Below the pieces are notes generated by a model. The model saw only the letters and a program-made list of their open reading frames with translations, ran no database searches and had not been told where the DNA came from. DNA of 64,000 bases, taken from the NCBI GenBank assembly GCA_028708425.1, contig JAQVYY010000012.1, forward strand, positions 1 to 64,000. The letters are read 5' to 3'. This document shows positions 18,577-25,424 of the stretch, piece by piece. Every line of letters starts with the position of its first letter. The first letter of the stretch is position 1. Origin of the DNA: Bacteroidales bacterium. GTDB lineage: Bacteria > Bacteroidota > Bacteroidia > Bacteroidales > Tenuifilaceae. Made by a program: the position numbers and the translations under genes.

Positions 18577-21500
18577 CTATTTTTTAATTTTCCCTAGTAT
18601 ATCTATTTTCACTTTTATCGGATTATGTGTAATCCAACCTCCTTTACCCTCACCAAAACCAGTTATTGTTATATAGTCTTTTTCGGCTTCTATTGCTTTT
18701 CGAGAATCTAAATGGTGTCTAAAATACATGAATTTAGAAAGTTTCTGTACTTTGTATAAATGCTTGCTTAAAAAGGTGAAATTATTTATATTGTCTTGGA
18801 ACTCTTCGTCAGTTAGCCCTAAAATAAACATATCGTTTATCTGCAGGGTTTCTACAATCTCTGTGGGTGCTGACTTACCACGCTCAACGGGTGGCAGCTG
18901 AAATACACTCTGGCCCTGTTTTTTCCTTTCAACCACCTCCCACAGGCTAACAACCTGCTTGTTAAGGCTTTCCTCCTCATCCTTGTAAATAAGTACGTGG
19001 TGGTTATTTCTGGGATTCACGTACTGGTTTATACCCAATCGGGTTTTAAGCTGCTGCGCATTACCAATATTCTCTTTTACCCTAACCTTTTTAATGGGTA
19101 CCCTATCGCCATTTTTATTGGGTAAAGAGTACAGCAAAGCAATCTCTTGTTTTATCTCTTCTATCTGAGCTTTAATTTCAACCTCCTGTTGCTCACTGGC
19201 CTTTCTCAATCGCTTTTCTAAGGTTTCAATCTGTTTCTTCTTCTCTATCTCTTCGCCCTTTGCCTTAATAACTATGTCTCTTATTATTGGGTCAACAATC
19301 TTTTCGAAATGTTTAGGTGTTTTAAGCTCATCTACACTCTTTCGCCTATGGAAAGCTATTTCGCTATTGGGTGCCTGCCTTTTGCCAAAAACATTCTCTT
19401 TATGCAGCTGCCCTCTAACCGCCTGCCCCTTAGACCTAATGGTTTCACCGTTTTTAAGAATAGTTTTAGATATATTGGTAACACTTTCTGTGTTCTGCTT
19501 ATGGGATATTAATATTTTGGATGCCGCCGCCTTAGCATCGTGATAAAAATTGGGCCAGGGCTCATCAAATTGTGGCTTTTGTGACTCAATTCCTCTCTTC
19601 CTATCCTCTTTATCTGCATTATATTTACTCAGTTTTTGTAAGTAGGACTGTTCGGTAAGAGCTATTGCAATGGCATCAATGGCATGGTGCCTGTGGTCTT
19701 CTCGGTTCTTCTTGGGGTCGAATTTTATTTCGCCTGTAAGTTTATCAACCCAAACGGACCCCTCGATTAGCTGCTGCCCTTGCTCTAGCTCTGGTGCAGG
19801 GTTTTCTACTATAGTAAACTCGTTGGGCTCACCCTGTATATCGAATAGTGCCCAATACTTACCCTCTGTTTTATTGGTCTGTATTGAGAAATCGGGGTCG
19901 AGTTCAGAAACAAATACACCATCCTGGTCAATTGTTCCCTCGATACTAATTTGCTGCCCCGATGGCTCTACCGGCTGCCCAATTGCGCTAAAGTATTCAA
20001 CTTTCTCAATATCTAAATCAATAAGCGCCCAATACTTACCATCAACCATATTGGTTTTACACTCGTATATATACGATTTAAAAACCCCTGATTTTACCTC
20101 GCCAAAAAGAACGATACCCTTTTTATTTTGGGGTTGCTTGCCCTTTTCGGGCTCCTCGAAATTTATATTAAGCACATTAAATTTTGCCCAATACGACCCA
20201 TTATCTAAATTTACTGGTAACCTCTTTTTTATTGTATCGTTTAAAAACCTGTTCTTATCTATTTTACCCCTTAGAACCAGCTCGGTTTCCTCGGTTTCGG
20301 GTTTTTCGATAAATATTTTTGTAAAAACAGGATTCTTCGATAGCTTCATCACAGCCCAATACTTACCATTGGGCAAATCTAAATTATCAACCTTTAGTTT
20401 AAGATACTTGGAGGCAAAAACACCCTCCTTACTAATAAAGCCGGCAACCGTTGTTTCGTCGTCGTTGGTTATAGGCTTATCGTTAAACTTTTTGTACAAC
20501 GCTTCAATCTCATTACTCTCATTTGCAACGGCATAGTATGGAATACTTCTATTCTCATCAACATCGTACTCTTTTTTTCCTAAATTTCGCACTGGCTCTA
20601 ATATATTATTAAGGCCCCATAGATGGCGCAATTCCGAGGTTAAACTACCGGGCATGACCCTTACGCTATCGCAAACCTCGGAAAGTATTTCGGCCGTTTT
20701 TTTGCTTATATATCGTGTATCGTTCAGCTGTCGCTCTATAAATTCACCCGAATCCCAGTCCTCTTTTTTGGTGGTAAAACGTTTTGCCTTTGCATAGGGC
20801 AACAGTTTAAAGGCGCGCTGCTCAACCTCTTCCCACGAATTAGTTCCCCACAACTTTGAGTCGCTATTCTTTACATAAAACTGCCGGGGTGTTAGCTCGC
20901 CTTTCTCACGATTAAAAGTAGAGTCGCAAAGGGTTTTATTAGCAAAGCTATCATCCAAGGAAACGCTTTTAGGTATTATGTGCTCTATTTGTATTCTATT
21001 TTCGCCACCTAAAACATCATCAACACTAATTATTTTGCCTGTATATGGACATAAAGGTTTCCCGTTTTTCGATTGTAACTCCATCCACAACAGATATTTT
21101 TGAATATTATCTCTGGAGTGGGCAAGACCATATTCCGTTAAAACCTGCCTAGCAGCTTGGTTGGATTTTAGATTATCGCTGATTTTTCTGCCTACCTCTT
21201 GCCGTACTTTTTTTCCATGCTTTAAATCTCTGGCTAGCTCTACCTTTATTTGATCGAACTTACCATATGTTTTTATAAGCCTATTAACCAATCGTCTGGT
21301 TTCGTTTACACCCTGCTGAACAATTGGGTTTCTTAAATTCTCAACTGGGCTAATCTGGTTAACAATTTTCTTTTTTTCAATCTCTTGGCTATGATGGTAA
21401 AGCTTTCTGAATGCCTTATCGTTCTCAGAAAACCCCAAATTATTGTCTGGGTTGGAGAGGTACAATTTTATTTTATCTATGGCATCGCCCTCTTTATTGG

Positions 21501-23232
21501 TTTTGTCCCTAACAATATGAATAATATTTCTTTCGATTTCCTCGTGATACTCTTTAAAGTACTCCTCGTACCTTGAGCACATTTTACCATTACCACAATC
21601 AATTACGCCAAATGCATTGCGTACTCCTCCAAGTATTACTGCATCGCTGTATACCCTGCCTTTTTTAAGAAATGGCAGTATATTACGTATTGCTTTTAAC
21701 GAAACACTTGCATAGTCCTCTTTAAGTCTTATTCCTGGTGTTCTTTTTCCTGTTTCTTCATTTGTTTTACCAGCTATTTTTTCATAGTCTACCTCTTTCA
21801 ATCCATACTTTTGGATTAAATGTGATAATAGCTTGTCGCTATCTTCATAGAATAAGAAGCTATGCCAGATATCAACGTAATTACTATGCCACACATCGGC
21901 CTTAAATAATTTTGAGATCTGAGCTATTGTTGGACAGCCTACAACCTTTGCATCATCCTGGTAATTAAACTGTTCGTAGGTTAAACTAAGTATCTCTCTA
22001 ATTTTTGAAAAATTAAAAGAATCCTTCATCGTCTTCATATAAGCAACCACTTGCTCCCGTTGCTCATCTGTTAGTTTTTGTTTTGTTCCGTACTCAATGG
22101 TGTTAACAAATTGGTATGCTCTAAACAACTCGAAATCGGGATGAGAAACAGGAACGGGGGTTGGACCAACTTCAATCCATTTGCCTGTTTTTTTATCAAA
22201 AAACTTTTTCCCTTCGAAGGTACATTTTGACAAAAGGCTTTTTTGAGACCTAAGTGGTCGTTGCCAAAATAGAATGCTCTCGTTGGATTTGAAATTTATC
22301 TGGTTGTCATCATCTATCACAATATCACCTGCTATAGCCTCTTTTAGGGGTACTAACTCTTTGGTAACCACACGATACAAATCAGCATCTTCCCTATTTA
22401 TCTTTTCAATTACCACATTATTTTTTCCATACTTCTGGGTTAGGTAATTTATTCTTTTAGCATTTCTGATATTATCTAAGTCTCCTTTTAAAAATCTAAC
22501 TCGCTTATTCTCTACACGTAATAAATCTAAACCTAACCTTTCGGCTTGGTTCGCCCATATCATTTCAAATTCGCCAACATACATTTCTCTTAATGTATAG
22601 CGAGCTCTTGCCCTCATCTCATTACCATTGGCATCCTTTATGGGATAGTAAGTAGTATTCTGCTCAGGTAAAATTGAATGTAAGTAATTGCCTAGTGTAG
22701 TTCCCTTTATTTGTTGTTTTGTGTCATCTATCCCAACCATATTCTCTTTCCCCTCAAAAATTTTACCTTCCTCCTTATTTTTCCGGCTACTTAAAAAACC
22801 CCTACGCTGAATGAAATGGTAAAATATTCTACCCAGCTCCATTAAACTAACGTCCTCTTTCAGAGCTTTGGCTCTTAACTCGTAAGGATTTAACTTTAGC
22901 CATTCTGTAAAATCATTACTAGATGGGAAAATTTCCGTCCTCTCCCATTTCTTAACCTCTTCGTAAGTTAAAGGGCACATTTTCTGCTCAATGAGAATCT
23001 TTAACAGCTTTGCTTTACGCAATCTTTTCCTAAAATACTGTCTTCTGGACTGCCTTTTTTCTCTTCGAGTAGCATTTTTAGTTTGCTCCCTATCCCCTGT
23101 TCCAATTGTTTCTTTAACAACTCCTTCAGGGAATATTCGAACACCACAATTTTCAATTTTATTATCCTCAGTATCAACAATAGCCCACCCTATGCTATTG
23201 GTTCCTAAATCTAATCCTAGTATTTTTCCCAT
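18577..23232 (-). CDS. cas9: Cas9, type II-C, 1551 aa, with tandem-repeat insertion
   Basis: RNA-guided nuclease. From the ATG at 23232 (MGKILGLDLGTNSIGWA) the parts in order are: RuvC-I with Asp8; an Arg-rich bridge helix (TRREKRQSRRQYFRKRLRKA); the REC lobe; RuvC-II with Glu665 (QIKVELARDL); HNH with His751 in IEHIIPKS and Asn774 in STFNREKG; RuvC-III with His1183 and Asp1186 (RHHAIDA); then the WED/PAM-interacting region (GQAVRGQLHKENVFG). All nuclease residues are present. The HNH-His to RuvC-III-His distance is 432 residues against 143 in SpCas9; the extra length holds four tandem modules (Trp at 959, 1015, 1068, 1127). An upstream in-frame ATG at 23268 overlaps the predicted promoter and is rejected. 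No csn2 or cas4 accompanies it, which makes the system II-C. Confidence 0.98.
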   Translation of the reverse strand: MGKILGLDLGTNSIGWAIVDTEDNKIENCGVRIFPEGVVKETIGTGDREQTKNATRREKRQSRRQYFRKRLRKAKLLKILIEQKMCPLTYEEVKKWERTEIFPSSNDFTEWLKLNPYELRAKALKEDVSLMELGRIFYHFIQRRGFLSSRKNKEEGKIFEGKENMVGIDDTKQQIKGTTLGNYLHSILPEQNTTYYPIKDANGNEMRARARYTLREMYVGEFEMIWANQAERLGLDLLRVENKRVRFLKGDLDNIRNAKRINYLTQKYGKNNVVIEKINREDADLYRVVTKELVPLKEAIAGDIVIDDDNQINFKSNESILFWQRPLRSQKSLLSKCTFEGKKFFDKKTGKWIEVGPTPVPVSHPDFELFRAYQFVNTIEYGTKQKLTDEQREQVVAYMKTMKDSFNFSKIREILSLTYEQFNYQDDAKVVGCPTIAQISKLFKADVWHSNYVDIWHSFLFYEDSDKLLSHLIQKYGLKEVDYEKIAGKTNEETGKRTPGIRLKEDYASVSLKAIRNILPFLKKGRVYSDAVILGGVRNAFGVIDCGNGKMCSRYEEYFKEYHEEIERNIIHIVRDKTNKEGDAIDKIKLYLSNPDNNLGFSENDKAFRKLYHHSQEIEKKKIVNQISPVENLRNPIVQQGVNETRRLVNRLIKTYGKFDQIKVELARDLKHGKKVRQEVGRKISDNLKSNQAARQVLTEYGLAHSRDNIQKYLLWMELQSKNGKPLCPYTGKIISVDDVLGGENRIQIEHIIPKSVSLDDSFANKTLCDSTFNREKGELTPRQFYVKNSDSKLWGTNSWEEVEQRAFKLLPYAKAKRFTTKKEDWDSGEFIERQLNDTRYISKKTAEILSEVCDSVRVMPGSLTSELRHLWGLNNILEPVRNLGKKEYDVDENRSIPYYAVANESNEIEALYKKFNDKPITNDDETTVAGFISKEGVFASKYLKLKVDNLDLPNGKYWAVMKLSKNPVFTKIFIEKPETEETELVLRGKIDKNRFLNDTIKKRLPVNLDNGSYWAKFNVLNINFEEPEKGKQPQNKKGIVLFGEVKSGVFKSYIYECKTNMVDGKYWALIDLDIEKVEYFSAIGQPVEPSGQQISIEGTIDQDGVFVSELDPDFSIQTNKTEGKYWALFDIQGEPNEFTIVENPAPELEQGQQLIEGSVWVDKLTGEIKFDPKKNREDHRHHAIDAIAIALTEQSYLQKLSKYNADKEDRKRGIESQKPQFDEPWPNFYHDAKAAASKILISHKQNTESVTNISKTILKNGETIRSKGQAVRGQLHKENVFGKRQAPNSEIAFHRRKSVDELKTPKHFEKIVDPIIRDIVIKAKGEEIEKKKQIETLEKRLRKASEQQEVEIKAQIEEIKQEIALLYSLPNKNGDRVPIKKVRVKENIGNAQQLKTRLGINQYVNPRNNHHVLIYKDEEESLNKQVVSLWEVVERKKQGQSVFQLPPVERGKSAPTEIVETLQINDMFILGLTDEEFQDNINNFTFLSKHLYKVQKLSKFMYFRHHLDSRKAIEAEKDYITITGFGEGKGGWITHNPIKVKIDILGKIKK
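19753..20460 (-). other. Four tandem ~55-residue modules inside Cas9
   Basis: Between HNH and RuvC-III, the pattern hydrophobic-strand, GxhxxxGVFxS, spacer, G(K/S)YWA, hydrophobic strand occurs four times: NGKYWAVMKL, NGSYWAKFNV, DGKYWALIDL, EGKYWALFDI. Spacing between the tryptophans is 56, 53 and 59 residues. The alternating hydrophobic pattern suggests small beta-rich units. Confidence 0.85.
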
Positions 23233-23267
23233 GGCTAAATATTTTAAGTTTAAGCGATTTACACCCA

Positions 23268-23299
23268 TAAACTTAAAAAATTATTGCTGATTTTTCAAA
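23268..23299 (-). promoter_or_regulatory. Promoter of the cas9-cas1-cas2 operon
   Basis: On the minus strand TTTG (23296-23299), 20 nt, then TAAGTTTA (23268-23275), one mismatch from TAnnTTTG. The leader to the cas9 ATG would be about 30 nt. It is back to back with the tracrRNA promoter. Confidence 0.5.
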
Positions 23300-23316
23300 T
23301 GTTTAAAATTTTTGTC

Positions 23317-23324
23317 TATATTTG
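23317..23324 (+). promoter_or_regulatory. -7 box of the tracrRNA
   Basis: TATATTTG is an exact TAnnTTTG match. The -33 region is weak. Bases TATTTGTGT here are shared with the leader promoter on the other strand. Confidence 0.6.
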
Positions 23325-23325
23325 T

Positions 23326-23403
23326 GTATTACATCTTATCACAATAAGGCTATATGCCGAAGGATGGAAATCCTATACTCCCGCTTAGGTGGGAGTTTTT
23401 TTT
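23326..23403 (+). ncRNA. tracrRNA
   Basis: The anti-repeat ATTACATCTTATCACAAT (23328-23345) pairs with the 5' part of the minus-strand crRNA repeat: G-U plus seven further pairs (one more wobble), a UU/UU internal loop, then eight Watson-Crick pairs. Downstream come a small nexus-like hairpin GGC-TATAT-GCC (23348-23358), a hairpin AGGAT-GGAA-ATCCT (23361-23374), and the terminator ACTCCC...GGGAGT with eight T (23377-23403). This is the arrangement expected for a type II tracrRNA. The exact 5' end is not known; the -7 box ends at 23324, so the primary transcript may start a few bases into the anti-repeat or slightly before it. Confidence 0.9.
23377..23403 (+). terminator. Rho-independent terminator of the tracrRNA
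   Basis: Six-bp stem ACTCCC/GGGAGT with an eight-base loop and a run of eight T. Confidence 0.85.
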
Positions 23404-23574
23404 GCTGCATACTAAAGCTGAACCCAGCTAATTACAAGCCGCTTTTGTAAGCAACAAGCACAAGTAGCAAAACCCTGTGCCACCGCTACCTTGCGCCTAT
23501 GCACAAGTATTTAAGCTACAATCGCCTTTAGCAAAAGGGAGGATGTTTCTTTTATTTTAATGAAAATTTTTGCT

Positions 23575-23582
23575 TATATTTG
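23575..23582 (+). promoter_or_regulatory. -7 box for the tryptophanase transcript
   Basis: TATATTTG, an exact consensus match, 189 nt before the tnaA ATG. It would place a short reading frame and a hairpin in the 5' leader. The rest of the gap 23404-23574 shows nothing recognisable. Confidence 0.5.
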
Positions 23583-23603
23583 CGGCATATTACTCGGTAG
23601 AAA

Positions 23604-23684
23604 ATGAAGAAAAATAAAGTAATATCAATACTTGCCTTGTACGTATATCGCAATATTAAAAAACGCGATACTTTTCACTATTAG
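23604..23684 (+). CDS. Possible 26-aa leader peptide upstream of tnaA
   Basis: ATG at 23604 about 15 nt after the expected transcription start encodes MKKNKVISILALYVYRNIKK and six more residues ending HY. The stop codon is followed three bases later by a perfect hairpin AGCTAG-CCCCA-CTAGCT (23687-23703). The layout resembles an attenuation leader. It contains no Trp, unlike E. coli TnaC, but three Tyr. Whether it is translated is unknown. Confidence 0.3.
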   Translation: MKKNKVISILALYVYRNIKKRDTFHY

Positions 23685-23763
23685 CGAGCTAGCCCCACTA
23701 GCTTAGCAACATTCTTTTCATTTTTCAATAAACATTTCACTAACCTTTTAAAATAGTATTGCT

Positions 23764-25137
23764 ATGGAATTACCATTTGCAGAATCGTATAGAATTAAGA
23801 TGGTTGAAAATATCCGCAAAAGCACCCGCAAAGAGCGCGAAGAGTGGATAAAAAAAGCCAATTACAACCTTTTTAGCCTGAAAAGCGATCAGGTTTTTAT
23901 CGACCTTATTACCGACTCGGGAACAGGCGCCATGAGCGACCGCCAGTGGAGCGCCATGATGCTTGGCGACGAGAGCTACGCCGGATCATCATCGTACTAC
24001 AAGCTAGAAAAAGCCATTCAGGATATCCTTGGTTTTGAGCATTTTATGCCAACACACCAGGGGCGTGCTGCTGAGAACGTGCTTTTCTCTGTGCTTGTAA
24101 AAGAGGGCAACCACATCCCCGGAAACTCTCATTTCGACACCACCAAGGGTCATATCGAGTTCCGCAAGGCGCTTCCCGTTGACCTAACCATTGATATTGC
24201 CAGCGATACCCAGGCATATCACCCATTTAAGGGTAATGTTGATACCGAGAAGCTAGAAAAATACATGGCTGAGCATGCCAACAAGGTGCCATTTATTATT
24301 GTAACCGTTACCAACAACACGGCGGGTGGTCAACCCGTTTCGATGGAGTGCCTGCGCGATGTAAAAAAGATTGCTAAAAAATACAGTAAGCCCGTGCTTT
24401 ACGACTCAGCACGCTTTGCCGAGAACGCTTACTTTATTAAGACCCGCGAAAAGGGATACGAGAATAAAACCATTAAGGAGATTGTTAAGGAGATGTTCTC
24501 GTACGCCGATATGATGACCATGAGTAGCAAGAAGGATGCTATTGTAAATATTGGTGGTTTTATTGGAATGAGGTCGGAAGAGCTGAAGAGGGAATGCGCT
24601 ACCTTTAACATCATGTTCGAAGGATACGTAACCTACGGTGGCATGGCGGGTCGCGATATGAATGCTTTGGCAGTTGGCCTGGACGAAGGAACCGAGTTTG
24701 AATACCTTGAAACACGCATTAAACAGGTTGAGTACCTAGGAAAAAAGCTCACTGAATTTGGAATCCCATTCCAGTCGCCTGCTGGCGGGCACGCCATTTT
24801 TGTTGATGCCAACAAGGTGCTACCCAACGTACCCAAGGAGGAATTCCGTGCGCAAACCCTTGCCGTGGAGCTTTACCTAGAGGCTGGGATTAGGGGTGTT
24901 GAAATTGGTGCGCTACTTGCAGACCGCGACCCGGTTACCCGCGAGAACAGGTACCCAAAATTAGAGCTTCTTCGTTTGGCTATTTCACGCCGTACCTACA
25001 CCAATAACCACATGGACGTAATTGCGGTTGCTCTGAAAAATGTATTTGATAGGCGCGATAGCATAACAAAAGGCCTAAAAATTACTTGGGAAGCCCCAAT
25101 AATGAGACACTTTACTGCTGAGCTCGATAGAGCTTAA
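23764..25137 (+). CDS. tnaA: Tryptophanase (tryptophan indole-lyase)
   Basis: 457 residues, PLP enzyme that splits L-tryptophan into indole, pyruvate and ammonia. The beta-eliminating lyase family also includes tyrosine phenol-lyase, so I compared specificity residues. The PLP lysine is Lys257 in SSKKDAIVNIGG. Where tyrosine phenol-lyase has Thr124, Arg381 and Phe448, this protein has Asp125 (HFDTTKGH), Ile381 (GVEIGALL) and His449 (MRHFTAEL); Asp and His are the tryptophanase residues and the key Arg is missing. Tryptophanase is therefore favoured. It provides carbon and nitrogen from Trp and releases indole as a signal. No permease lies next to it; the NSS transporter at 53-55 kb is a possible but unproven partner. 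Confidence 0.88.
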   Translation: MELPFAESYRIKMVENIRKSTRKEREEWIKKANYNLFSLKSDQVFIDLITDSGTGAMSDRQWSAMMLGDESYAGSSSYYKLEKAIQDILGFEHFMPTHQGRAAENVLFSVLVKEGNHIPGNSHFDTTKGHIEFRKALPVDLTIDIASDTQAYHPFKGNVDTEKLEKYMAEHANKVPFIIVTVTNNTAGGQPVSMECLRDVKKIAKKYSKPVLYDSARFAENAYFIKTREKGYENKTIKEIVKEMFSYADMMTMSSKKDAIVNIGGFIGMRSEELKRECATFNIMFEGYVTYGGMAGRDMNALAVGLDEGTEFEYLETRIKQVEYLGKKLTEFGIPFQSPAGGHAIFVDANKVLPNVPKEEFRAQTLAVELYLEAGIRGVEIGALLADRDPVTRENRYPKLELLRLAISRRTYTNNHMDVIAVALKNVFDRRDSITKGLKITWEAPIMRHFTAELDRA

Positions 25138-25155
25138 GCTTAACCCATTATAAGA

Positions 25156-25207
25156 AACTGCCTAAAAAGCGTGCTAATGTATACGGCGATTTTTTGGGCA
25201 GTTTTTT
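25156..25207 (+). terminator. Terminator after tnaA
   Basis: AACTGCC...GGGCAGTT stem, with an inner A/T-rich extension (AAAAA/TTTTT), followed by a T run. Confidence 0.7.
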
Positions 25208-25276
25208 GTTGTTAAATTGACATGGCACACGCTTCAAATATGCCAATGCCTATGGATTAGTAAACAAAAATCTCAA

Positions 25277-25424
25277 TTACTCGCATTATTCATCAAATTT
25301 GTAAAAGATGAATGCAAATGCGGGTTACCCCGACCTAGTTGAGCCCAATTTAAGGCAACTAGATTGGTTGTGAGGCTTAGTCGCTGTCGGAGACAGCAAT
25401 TATTCGAATGAATAGCTGGGGTTA
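25277..25424 (-). repeat. Intergenic three-hairpin element overlapping the relA stop codon
   Basis: Full-length copy in reverse orientation between the convergent tnaA and relA genes. Its terminal ...GGGGTTA (25418-25424) contains the TAA stop codon of the RelA/SpoT gene (25422-25424). Confidence 0.85.

Noticed and set aside
18317-23290. Long plus-strand frames opposite cas9 and cas1, for example 19670-20536
   Set aside because: Shadows of real genes; Ser/Phe/Leu-rich composition and no family features.
17178-23763. csn2, cas4 or other extra adaptation genes (type II-A or II-B)
   Set aside because: None is present between or beside cas9, cas1 and cas2, so the system is II-C.
23764-25137. 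Tyrosine phenol-lyase as an alternative for tnaA
   Set aside because: The diagnostic Arg381, Thr124 and Phe448 are replaced by Ile, Asp and His, as in tryptophanase.
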